A stretch of DNA of 12,945 bases, taken from NCBI GenBank assembly GCA_902468045.1, contig CABQXG010000011.1, forward strand, positions 1 through 12,945. Reading direction: 5' to 3'. Made by a program: the position numbers and the translations under genes. The notes beneath the pieces were generated by a model. It had not been told where the DNA came from, ran no database searches, and was given only the letters and a program-made list of their open reading frames with translations. Positions 1-7,014 of this stretch are shown one piece after another. The stretch's first letter is position 1. The number at the start of each line of letters is the position of its first letter. Source of the DNA: an uncultured Collinsella sp. (GTDB lineage Bacteria; Actinomycetota; Coriobacteriia; Coriobacteriales; Coriobacteriaceae).

Positions 1-1252
1 AGATCATACAGACGATGCCTTTGAGCGGGAAGCACATGAGCAGCAGGCCCACGACCATGATGGGCTGGCGCATGACGGCGCCCATCGTCGATGCCGTGCA
101 GACAGCGACGCAAAAGACCGGATCGGCGCCGGTGAGGATGGCAAGGCCATAGCCCAGGCTCACACCCGAGAAGATAACCGGGAAGAAGTGGCCGCCACGC
201 CAACCAAGGTTGATGAGGGCGGGCGTCAGCATGGCCTTAACAAGACCGGTCACAATAAGCACGCCGGCGGGAATGGTCAGATAGGTTTCCATGAGCACGT
301 CGGCCTGCGTCTCGCCGGCAAACATGGTGAAGGGCAGAGCCGTACCGCAGGCGGCAAGTACCAGACCGGCCAGCATGGCCTTAGCGATGGGGTGCTCCCC
401 TATTGCGTGGGCAAGCACTTCGCTCGCGTGCTCAGAGACAAAGTACAGCCAGCCGCAGATTGTTCCGATCAGCGACAGAGGAATGAGCCAGGTAAGCTCC
501 AGGTTGCCCACCTCGGCGGACTCGAACCTCGGCATACCCATGCCGCCGCCCACAAGCTGGCCAAGCAGCAGGTAGGTGCCCAGACCGCCGGCAATCGCAA
601 TGCCGTAGACCACGGTCTTTTGCGCCTTGGGCAGCTTGATGGTGACCTCGTCGGACACGGACTCATCGTCGGCGTCTTCGCCCTGGCCGTCGGCGCTACC
701 AGCGAGCGGTGCCACAAAACCAAAGACGGGCGCGGTAAAGAGCGCCGTCAGGGCAGCCTGGGTGCCCAGCAGCGTAAGCTCCCTAAACTCGGCGCCAAAG
801 CGACGCATGCGGTCGCCGACCCAGCTGCACAGACCAGCGATAACGCCGGTCAGGCCGGCCTCCGGTCCAATGCTTCCGCCAAACAGCAGCGGCAGCAATG
901 CCGCGAGCGAAAGCTTGCCCAGGTTGTCGTACGGGTAGCGCCCGTCTTGCTTAACCTTAGCCATCACCTGGTTGAGGTCATCGGTCTTGGTGCCTGTCAT
1001 CTTTTCGTACAGACCGATTAACAGGCCGCCCAGCAGGCAGACAAAAAACGGGTACGGCAGAAAGCCAAACGGGCCGCTGGCAAGCTCGGGCGAAGCGACG
1101 CCCAGCGCGTGCGGAATCTCGGTCCATAGATAGTCGATACCGTGCTCCATCGCAAAAAAGAACAGCCAGACTGCGGCACCCGCGAACGCGCCGGTCACGG
1201 CAACGCTGACCAAAAACAGCGCTCGGTTTGTGGGTTTAGCAAGGTTGTCCAT
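1..1252 (-). CDS. ClC-family chloride channel/transporter (C-terminus beyond left edge)
   Basis: This integral membrane protein of the ClC family should conduct chloride or exchange it for protons. The ATG at 1252 follows a GGGAGG ribosome binding site, and 417 codons are visible before the left edge, so the gene is incomplete. Several hydrophobic helices are apparent. Two ClC signatures can be read: GGSIGPEAGL around residues 125-134, where Glu131 aligns with the gating glutamate of the GREGP motif, and GGHFFP at residues 353-358, matching the GxFxP motif. The GSGIP serine motif near the N-terminus is not obvious. An acidic loop (GQGEDADDESVSDE) follows the hydrophobic AALTALFTAPVFGFV segment and is probably solvent-exposed. 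Family assignment is firm. Whether it is a channel or an antiporter, and which anion it carries, cannot be decided; a fluoride-type ClC is less likely but not excluded. Confidence 0.85.
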   Translation of the reverse strand, partial: MDNLAKPTNRALFLVSVAVTGAFAGAAVWLFFFAMEHGIDYLWTEIPHALGVASPELASGPFGFLPYPFFVCLLGGLLIGLYEKMTGTKTDDLNQVMAKVKQDGRYPYDNLGKLSLAALLPLLFGGSIGPEAGLTGVIAGLCSWVGDRMRRFGAEFRELTLLGTQAALTALFTAPVFGFVAPLAGSADGQGEDADDESVSDEVTIKLPKAQKTVVYGIAIAGGLGTYLLLGQLVGGGMGMPRFESAEVGNLELTWLIPLSLIGTICGWLYFVSEHASEVLAHAIGEHPIAKAMLAGLVLAACGTALPFTMFAGETQADVLMETYLTIPAGVLIVTGLVKAMLTPALINLGWRGGHFFPVIFSGVSLGYGLAILTGADPVFCVAVCTASTMGAVMRQPIMVVGLLLMCFPLKGIVCMI

Positions 1253-1291
1253 CGGGTCCTCCCGCGGTCAAAAACGACATAGATACGTTTT

Positions 1292-1318
1292 ATTGTAGAG
1301 CGAGCGTGGCCCAGACAA
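1292..1318 (-). promoter_or_regulatory. Possible promoter of the ClC gene
   Basis: On the minus strand a near-consensus -10 box TACAAT (1297 to 1292) lies about 40 bases before the ClC start codon. A weak -35 candidate TTGTCT (1318 to 1313) is only 15 bases upstream, shorter than optimal. A separate promoter would fit the 125-base gap to the upstream minus-strand gene. This is a motif match only. Confidence 0.35.
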
Positions 1319-1377
1319 GCCAACCGTCTGCGCCGCAAACGGAGCCAACGGGAAGCACGGCGGGACAGGCTCAAGAC

Positions 1378-1911
1378 TTATCCGTTGATAATCGAGGCAA
1401 TCTCGCGCAAATCGTCGGCAAAGTAGATGCCGTGCTGGCGCCTCGGGCTCGAAAGTCCATTATCAATCATGGGCCCGAGCAGCGCCTTGAGGTCGTTGTA
1501 GTAACCGTCCAGGTTATACAGGATGCACGGAGCACTCAGGTGTCCCAACGACACCGCGGACATGACCTCGGCAATCTCCTCGAGCGTGCCCGTACCGCCC
1601 GGAAATGCGATGAACGCATCGCCGAGCTCAATCATCTTGGCCTTGCGCTCCGCCATATCGCTCGTCACGATAAGGTCGTTGATACCGTCATGTTGAAACT
1701 CGGCCTCGATAAAAAAGCTCGGCTCAACACCCGTCACGTGTCCACCCGCCTCGAGCACGCTATCGGCGAGCGCACCCATCAGGCCCGACTTGGACCCGCC
1801 GTACACCAGCGCGTGCCTGTTGGCGCCAATCCAGTTGCCCAGCTCCTGCACCGCGGGCAGAAACGCCGGGTCATTGCCGGCACTGGCACCCAGGTACACG
1901 GTGATATTCAT
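1378..1911 (-). CDS. TIGR00730/LOG-family Rossmann-fold protein
   Basis: This 177-residue protein belongs to the LOG (lysine-decarboxylase-like) family, whose characterised members are phosphoribohydrolases that release the base from nucleoside 5'-monophosphates such as cytokinin ribotides. Visible landmarks are the N-terminal beta-strand with LGAS (7-10), the nucleotide loop YGGSKSGLMG (37-46), the M-x-x-RK element (Met86, Arg89, Lys90) and the signature PGGTGTLEE (104-112), with Glu112 the expected catalytic residue. The usual third glycine of YGGG is Ser40. Length matches the short bacterial members. The ATG at 1911 follows AAGGGGG at good spacing. Only 36 bases separate it from the stop of the potassium channel gene upstream, so the two are probably co-transcribed. 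The physiological substrate in such bacteria is not known; old labels such as 'lysine decarboxylase' should not be used. Confidence 0.88.
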   Translation of the reverse strand: MNITVYLGASAGNDPAFLPAVQELGNWIGANRHALVYGGSKSGLMGALADSVLEAGGHVTGVEPSFFIEAEFQHDGINDLIVTSDMAERKAKMIELGDAFIAFPGGTGTLEEIAEVMSAVSLGHLSAPCILYNLDGYYNDLKALLGPMIDNGLSSPRRQHGIYFADDLREIASIING

Positions 1912-1947
1912 ATTTGGTCCCCCTTGTTGTGGCGCACGACGTTCGTC

Positions 1948-2373
1948 TTAGCGCTGGCGTCGACGATACTCGCGCACGCGACGCGAAAGATCGGCAAGCT
2001 CGTCGCGATCGAGCTCTTCCAAATGCTCCAGATCATCCATAAAGCGCGCCATGGTGTCCTTTTGACGCATCTTGATAAGCGTATTGCAGTAGTTCACCGC
2101 CACGCCCGTGAGCATGGCGATGTAGAAGATGCTGATGACGCTCAGAATGACGGTAATAGCGCGGGCAACCGGTGTCTCGGCCGGAATGTCGCCAAAGCCG
2201 ATGGTCGAGACCGTCTCAAAGCTAAACCAGAGACCATCGCCAAACGTGAGGGTCGTAGGCTCGGACAGCCAGACGGCCGTCGAGCACAGCAGATAGAAAA
2301 TAAGAAACAGGCCCGTGATGCGTGCAAAGCCAGCCTGTCGCAGCACATCGGCAAGCGTCCTGAGCTTTTTCAT
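1948..2373 (-). CDS. Small two-helix potassium channel (Ion_trans_2 type)
   Basis: This 141-residue protein has the minimal potassium-channel pore layout: transmembrane helix 1 (about 19-37), a pore helix and selectivity filter TIGFGD (57-62), helix 2 (about 69-94), then a short charged C-terminal helix rich in Glu, Asp and Arg. It should assemble as a tetramer and pass K+ across the cytoplasmic membrane. There is no RCK/TrkA-N domain, so gating by a cytoplasmic nucleotide-binding domain is not expected from this chain. The reading frame stays open upstream to 2436, but the ATG at 2373 is preferred because GGAAGGGG lies 7-8 bases before it and the protein then begins with a typical short cytoplasmic helix. 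It is first in a probable two-gene unit with the LOG-family gene. A weak promoter candidate (TTTCGT, 17 bases, GACAAT; 2442 to 2414) borders the inverted repeat. Confidence 0.87.
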   Translation of the reverse strand: MKKLRTLADVLRQAGFARITGLFLIFYLLCSTAVWLSEPTTLTFGDGLWFSFETVSTIGFGDIPAETPVARAITVILSVISIFYIAMLTGVAVNYCNTLIKMRQKDTMARFMDDLEHLEELDRDELADLSRRVREYRRRQR

Positions 2374-2441
2374 CGCGACCCCTTCCACGGACAACCAATC
2401 ACATTCGCTCGGTATTGTCCCACGCCTCCCCCGCAAACGAA

Positions 2442-2501
2442 ACTAGTCATTGGGGACGCTCTTAAATAACTAGTCAAACAAGAACGTCCCCAATGACTAG
2501 T
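2442..2501. repeat. Intergenic inverted repeat, family copy 1
   Basis: The 22-base arms 2442-2463 and 2480-2501 are inverted copies of each other with one mismatch (21 of 22), around a 16-base loop. The arms contain ATTGGGGACG and its complement. The heptamer ACTAGTC occurs three times, at 2442-2448, 2469-2475 and 2496-2502, at an exact 27-base interval, with one copy in the loop. A diverged copy with the same loop length lies at 12529-12584. The element sits between two divergently transcribed genes. It resembles a REP/MITE-like palindromic element; no transposase is present nearby. Confidence 0.9.
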
Positions 2502-2566
2502 CGTTAAGTCCCCAACTGCCGGGCGGGACCGTTTAGCGGTGCAGCTGCCGACTGGGCAGGCTGAGC

Positions 2567-2575
2567 TGGTATCCT
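2567..2575 (+). promoter_or_regulatory. Possible extended -10 promoter for the hybrid kinase
   Basis: TGGTATCCT fits an extended -10 element (TGn followed by a TANNNT-like hexamer) and would start transcription near 2582, giving a leader of about 28 bases. No convincing -35 box is seen. The support is weak. Confidence 0.3.
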
Positions 2576-2609
2576 TATGCGGTAATGTCTCGATTCGTTA
2601 GGATTGCAT

Positions 2610-5414
2610 GTGAGAGCTGCCGCTGTCCTTCGTTCAGTTATATATCGCACCCTGGCCGTCGCGCTTGCCGCGCTTGCCGTACTGAGCACCATCATGCCCG
2701 CCCCCGCCTTTGCCGCCGACTCCGATCAGTCAGTCAAGACGGTCCGCGTTGGTTGGCTCGTCAACAACGAGGGCTTCCAGGACGGCACCCCCGGCGAGCG
2801 TCTCTCGGGATGGGGTTACGAGTACCTCCAGACCCTGTCGTACTACACGCCCGGCTGGCGGTACGAATACGTCTCCGGCACCTTCACCGAGCTTATGGAC
2901 ATGCTCGAGGCAGGTGAGATCGACCTCATGCCCAACATCTCCTACTCCGAGAAACGCGCCCAAAAGCTGCTCTTTTCCTCGAACCCTGAGGGCACCGAGC
3001 GCTACTACATCTACGCCAAGCCCGATCGCGACGATCTGGCCAAGGGTGACCCCCAAGCGCTCCAAGGCCTCACCATCGGCTACAACCCCGACGTTATGCA
3101 AACCTTCGTTGGCCAGCAGTGGCTCACCAACGAAGGAATCACCTGCACATACAGGGAGTATGACGGAGGCTCCGTTCTCTTTGACGCGCTCGCAAACGAC
3201 GAAGTCGATGCCGTCATCATGAACGACACCATTTCCTCGCCCGATGCCTCCCCCATGTTCTACGTTGGCTCGAGTGACTACTATTTTGCCGTCCCCAAAA
3301 GCCGCCCCGACCTGATGAACGACATCAATGCCGCCATGACGTCAATCGCCCGCGTCAACCCACGCTATATCGACGAAGTCAAATCTAACTACTCGGCCCA
3401 AAACAGCGGTTCATCATCGCTCAACGGCCCCGAACGTTCCTGGCTCAAGGCGAACAACAACACCATCACGCTCGGCTACATTACGGGCAAACTCCCCTAC
3501 TGCAACGAAGACGAAGGCAGCAAAATAGAAGGTTCGCTCGCATCGCTTGCGACGACGCTACACGATAAATTTGGCATTACGGTCAAAACCGTCGCCTTTG
3601 ATAGCTACAAGATGATGTCAAAGGCCCTGTCAAAGGAAAGCATAGACGTTGCGCTGCCGGTATACCGAGATTACTGGTTTGCCGAGCAAACAGGCGTTGT
3701 GCAGTCGATATCGTTGGGGACCATATCCCTCACCGCCATCCATACCGGCAGCAACCTGAACAAAGACCTTCAGAACATCGCCTGTACCAAATCATCGTTT
3801 GTCAACAAAAATGCACTTGAAAGTCTGTTCCCCACAGCGACCGTAACCGAATACCAATCCGACGATGAAGCGTTCGACGCCCTCAGGAAGGGAACGGCGC
3901 ACTGCATCGTCGCTCCCAGTTCACGCGTAAAAACCATCGGTGACCGTTACGATCTCGAGGACTGCGAGACGACCGAGCTCCCTGACACCTGTGAGCTCTC
4001 GTGCTGGATTTCGCGCGGAAAACCCGAGCTGTTGGGAATCATCAACAAGGGCATCATCAATGCCGGAGAATCGCTCTCCGCAAGCAATTTCTCCTCCACG
4101 TCGTACACGGCCCAGGAATCCAACACGCTTCAATTCCTTTATCGCAACCGCACCGCCATTGCAGCTACCCTCATCGGTATGTTGTCGGTCGGCATCGTCC
4201 TGCTCATCTGGGCGCTCGTGCGCGCTCGAACCGAGCGCAAAAAAGCCGATGCTGCCAACGCCGCTAAGACGGCATTCCTCACGCGCATGAGCCACGACAT
4301 CCGTACGCCGCTCAACGGTATCCTGGGCCTTATCGAGATCGAGGAATTGAAGGAAGGCGACATGCAAGTCGCCCGCGAGAGCCGTGCCAAGGCGCGCGTT
4401 GCCGCCAATCACCTGCTCTCGCTGATCAACGACATCCTCGAGATGGGCAAAATCGAAGACCGCAAGCTAACACTGGAGCATGCGCCTTTTAACCTCAAAG
4501 AGCTCTGTGACGATACACTGGTGCTGTGCAAGCTCCGCGCGTCCAGTAACGGCATCACAATGCAGGACAATAGTCTGCCGTACGCCACGGGGCCATACAT
4601 GATCGGCAGTCCCACCCATATCCGACAGATCATGATCAACCTGTTAGACAACAGCATTAAGTACAACAAGCACGGCGGCTCCGTCACCTTTAGCTCAAAG
4701 ACCAAGCCACTCGATAACGGGCGCGCGCTCTTTTGCTTTAGCGTTTCGGATACCGGCATTGGCATGGCTCCCAAGTTTTTAAAGCATATCTATGAGCCGT
4801 TTGCCCAAGAAGGTGACGATGCGCGCAGCAAGTTCCAAGGAACCGGCATGGGCATGCCAATCGTCAAGTCGCTTATTGAACTGATGGGCGGCACCATCGA
4901 AGTCACCAGCGAGCTCCATGTGGGCACCACGTTCTACGTGGAAATTCCGCTCGATATCGACAAGAACCCCCGAGCGCGGGCGAATACGGTCGAGAGGGCG
5001 CTCGACTGCTCACTCGCCGACATGAACGTGCTGCTCGCCGAAGACAACGAATTGAATGCCGAGATTGCCCAGACGCTGCTAGAATCCGAGGGCGTCGTGG
5101 TCACCCGCGCCGTCAACGGCAACGAAGTCGTCGATCTGTACCTGTCTCATCCCGCCGGCAGCTTCGATGCGATCCTGATGGACATTATGATGCCGGACAT
5201 GGACGGTTACGAGGCAACCCGCGCGATTCGTCTGAGCGAGAAGGTCGATGCAGCCGATATCCCCATCATCGCGCTCACCGCCAATGCCTTTGCCGAAGAC
5301 GCCAAGGCGGCACACGACGCCGGCATGAACGCCCATCTGTCCAAACCGCTCGACTTTAACAAGCTCAAAAACATACTCGCCCGCATCAAGAAAAACGGAT
5401 CCGTTTCGCTATAG
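2610..5414 (+). CDS. Hybrid histidine kinase with two extracellular solute-binding domains
   Basis: This 934-residue BvgS/EvgS-like membrane sensor has, in order: a signal peptide (about 1-35, ending AFA), two SBP_bac_3-type solute-binding domains (about 43-250 and 285-495), one transmembrane helix (about 515-537), a HisKA domain with MSHDIRTPLNG (phospho-acceptor His562), a HATPase domain with N-box NLLDN (677-681), DTGIGM (714-719) and GTGMGM (744-749), and a C-terminal receiver domain with LMDIMMPDMDG (Asp858). A small ligand, perhaps an amino acid, probably binds outside the membrane and controls autophosphorylation and relay to the receiver. There is no HPt domain, unlike BvgS, so a separate phosphotransfer partner is expected. 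The start is a GTG at 2610 because AGGA ends 6 bases before it; a TTG at 2604 is also open but touches AGGA directly. The PPOX-like gene begins 42 bases downstream. All catalytic motifs are intact. The ligand and output are unknown. Confidence 0.92.
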   Translation: MRAAAVLRSVIYRTLAVALAALAVLSTIMPAPAFAADSDQSVKTVRVGWLVNNEGFQDGTPGERLSGWGYEYLQTLSYYTPGWRYEYVSGTFTELMDMLEAGEIDLMPNISYSEKRAQKLLFSSNPEGTERYYIYAKPDRDDLAKGDPQALQGLTIGYNPDVMQTFVGQQWLTNEGITCTYREYDGGSVLFDALANDEVDAVIMNDTISSPDASPMFYVGSSDYYFAVPKSRPDLMNDINAAMTSIARVNPRYIDEVKSNYSAQNSGSSSLNGPERSWLKANNNTITLGYITGKLPYCNEDEGSKIEGSLASLATTLHDKFGITVKTVAFDSYKMMSKALSKESIDVALPVYRDYWFAEQTGVVQSISLGTISLTAIHTGSNLNKDLQNIACTKSSFVNKNALESLFPTATVTEYQSDDEAFDALRKGTAHCIVAPSSRVKTIGDRYDLEDCETTELPDTCELSCWISRGKPELLGIINKGIINAGESLSASNFSSTSYTAQESNTLQFLYRNRTAIAATLIGMLSVGIVLLIWALVRARTERKKADAANAAKTAFLTRMSHDIRTPLNGILGLIEIEELKEGDMQVARESRAKARVAANHLLSLINDILEMGKIEDRKLTLEHAPFNLKELCDDTLVLCKLRASSNGITMQDNSLPYATGPYMIGSPTHIRQIMINLLDNSIKYNKHGGSVTFSSKTKPLDNGRALFCFSVSDTGIGMAPKFLKHIYEPFAQEGDDARSKFQGTGMGMPIVKSLIELMGGTIEVTSELHVGTTFYVEIPLDIDKNPRARANTVERALDCSLADMNVLLAEDNELNAEIAQTLLESEGVVVTRAVNGNEVVDLYLSHPAGSFDAILMDIMMPDMDGYEATRAIRLSEKVDAADIPIIALTANAFAEDAKAAHDAGMNAHLSKPLDFNKLKNILARIKKNGSVSL

Positions 5415-5456
5415 TTTGTGCTCAACCACCACGCACGACCAGAAAGGAAGCCAACG

Positions 5457-5936
5457 ATGTTTAGGCCCTTACGTCGAAAGAAACGCGCCATCACCGACGA
5501 GGAAGCGCGCGAACTGCTCGCTACCTGCAAGCGCGGCGTCTTTGCCGTCAACGGCGACGACGGCTACCCGTACGCCATTCCCGTCAACTACTTCTTTGAC
5601 ACCGAGCACGACAAGATTTATTTCCATGGCGCCAAAGCTGGCCACAAGGTCGACGCACTCAAGCGCGATGACAAGGTCTGCTTTACCGTTTACGGCAACG
5701 AGTGGTACAAGGACGGTGACTGGGCTCCCTACGTTATGAGTACCGTGGTCTTTGGCCGCTGTCGCCTGGCGAATGACACCCCCGCGTTTATCGAAGACAA
5801 AGTCCGCCAGCTCGCCCTTAGGTACTACCCTTCTGCCGAGGAGGTCGAAGAGGAAATCGCCAAGGACATTAAGGGCGTCCAGCTCTACGAGATTACGATT
5901 GAGCATCTCTGCGGCAAGCAGATTCAAGAAAAGTAA
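5457..5936 (+). CDS. Pyridoxamine 5'-phosphate oxidase-family FMN protein (NimA-like)
   Basis: This 159-residue cytoplasmic protein has the split-barrel flavin-binding fold. Segments typical of the NimA-like branch are GVFAVNGDDGYPYAIPVNY (27-45), IYFHGAKAGHK (54-64) and a following DDKVCFTVYG strand. Such proteins bind FMN or a related flavin as a dimer; some relatives reduce nitroimidazoles, but most have no proven substrate, so a pyridoxine-pathway role should not be assumed. The ATG at 5457 is chosen over in-frame upstream codons because AAAGGAAG lies 6 bases before it and MFRPLRRKK is a typical start. It is 42 bases after the hybrid kinase on the same strand and may be read through from it. 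It ends just before a strong bidirectional hairpin. Confidence 0.87.
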   Translation: MFRPLRRKKRAITDEEARELLATCKRGVFAVNGDDGYPYAIPVNYFFDTEHDKIYFHGAKAGHKVDALKRDDKVCFTVYGNEWYKDGDWAPYVMSTVVFGRCRLANDTPAFIEDKVRQLALRYYPSAEEVEEEIAKDIKGVQLYEITIEHLCGKQIQEK

Positions 5937-5964
5937 GCCTCAAAAGCAAAACTCACAAATAGCA

Positions 5965-6004
5965 ATATGGCCCGGTTCCAACCCACCTTGGAACCGGGCC
6001 ATAT
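5965..6004. terminator. Bidirectional hairpin terminator between convergent genes
   Basis: A perfect 17-bp stem (5965-5981 with 5988-6004) closes a 6-base loop CCCACC. It follows the PPOX stop by 28 bases and lies 2 bases beyond the stop of the minus-strand kinase remnant (6007-6009). An A-rich flank on the left gives a moderately U-rich tail to minus-strand transcripts; no long T tract follows on the plus strand. Its position between converging genes supports termination in both directions. Confidence 0.85.
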
Positions 6005-6006
6005 GC

Positions 6007-7014
6007 TTATGAAGCGTCGGCGGCGATGTGCGCCAGCGCCTCGACGAGCTCTTGCGAGCTCACAGGCTTGCTCAGGTGCGCATCCATGCCCGCCTCGCGC
6101 GAAAGTTTGCGGTCGTCGGCAAAGGCGTTGGCACTCACAGCGATAATCGGCGTGGTCGCGGCATCCTCGCGATCGAGTGCTCGAATCCGACGCGTAGCCT
6201 CAAGACCATCGATGCCAGGCATCATGATGTCCATCAACACCACGTCGTACTCGTGCGGTGCGCTCGTGGCAAACGCCTCGACGGCAGACTCGCCATCCTT
6301 AGCATGCGCCACGACGGCACCGGCACGGCCGAGCGTAAACTGCGCGATCTCGGCATTCAGATCGTTATCCTCTACGAGCAAAACATGCAAGCCCTGGAGC
6401 GCATCGCCATCGCCCGCATCCGCGCGAACTGCCTGAGAAATCTCGGAGCGCTTGCATTTCTCAAACGGCAGGCGGATGGTAAAAGTCGTCCCCTGCCCCA
6501 AGACGCTCGTAAAGCTCATGGTTCCGCCCATAAGCTCGACCAACTGTTTTGCGATAGGCGCGCCCAGGCCAGTTCCCGATGAAGCGCCTTCCACCTGTTG
6601 CTCCTCGCGGCAAAACGGCTCGTAGAGGTGCTGTTGGAACTCCTCGCTCATGCCAATACCGTTGTCGGTAATCGTGTATTCATAGACGGGGACGCCATCC
6701 GCTGGCTCCACCTCGCGGCACACCAGGCGAACATAGCCGCCCTGGCGGTTGTACTTGACGGCGTTGCCGGCAATATTGAGCAACAAGCGCTTGAGGTGCG
6801 TCACGCTCACCCGAACATAGGGATGATCAAGCGTCTGCTGGTCGCAGATAATTGTCACCAGACGCTCCTCTGCCTGGCGCTCCAGAATATCGCGCACCTC
6901 GTGGTTGAGGGTCACCAAGTTTGCGGGAACAAGCTCCAGATCGATCTGCCCGCTCTCCAGACGACTCATATCCAGGGCCTCGTTGGCAAGGTCGTCCAGA
7001 TCTTTGAGCGGCAC
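6007..7014 (-). CDS. C-terminal fragment of the broken kinase: HATPase and receiver domains
   Basis: This frame opens at a GTG (7014) that directly follows an in-frame TGA and has no good ribosome binding site, so independent translation is doubtful. It encodes the second half of the HisKA helix pair (LDDLANEALDMSRLESG), a HATPase domain with N-box NIAGN, DNGIGM and GTGLGAPIAKQLVELMGG, and a receiver domain with VLLVEDNDLN and VVLMDIMMPGIDG, the phospho-acceptor being Asp262 of this fragment. The domains look undamaged and remain close in sequence to those of the intact paralogue, which suggests the break is recent. The overlap with the upstream fragment is 49 bases. Confidence 0.7.
   Translation of the reverse strand: MPLKDLDDLANEALDMSRLESGQIDLELVPANLVTLNHEVRDILERQAEERLVTIICDQQTLDHPYVRVSVTHLKRLLLNIAGNAVKYNRQGGYVRLVCREVEPADGVPVYEYTITDNGIGMSEEFQQHLYEPFCREEQQVEGASSGTGLGAPIAKQLVELMGGTMSFTSVLGQGTTFTIRLPFEKCKRSEISQAVRADAGDGDALQGLHVLLVEDNDLNAEIAQFTLGRAGAVVAHAKDGESAVEAFATSAPHEYDVVLMDIMMPGIDGLEATRRIRALDREDAATTPIIAVSANAFADDRKLSREAGMDAHLSKPVSSQELVEALAHIAADAS

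Noticed and set aside
2374-2436. Longer start of the potassium channel at 2436
   Set aside because: It would add 21 residues without a hydrophobic or conserved pattern, while the ATG at 2373 has a strong ribosome binding site.
1306-2469. 387-codon plus-strand open frame opposite the LOG and potassium channel genes
   Set aside because: It crosses two genes, their intergenic gap and part of the inverted repeat on the other strand; both opposing genes have diagnostic motifs.
2442-2502. CRISPR-like array, because of three evenly spaced heptamers
   Set aside because: The repeats are only 7 bases, the intervening parts are inverted copies of each other rather than unique spacers, and no cas gene is present.
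2545-2559. Small hairpin CTGCC-GACTG-GGCAG before the hybrid kinase as an attenuator or riboswitch
   Set aside because: Only 5 bp, with no U tract and no recognised aptamer; it also lies upstream of the predicted transcript start.
6966-7014. Programmed -1 frameshift joining the two kinase fragments
   Set aside because: No canonical slippery heptamer is in the correct frame, an in-frame TGA directly precedes the GTG, and 19 bases of conserved helix are missing, so a shift would not restore a normal dimerisation domain.
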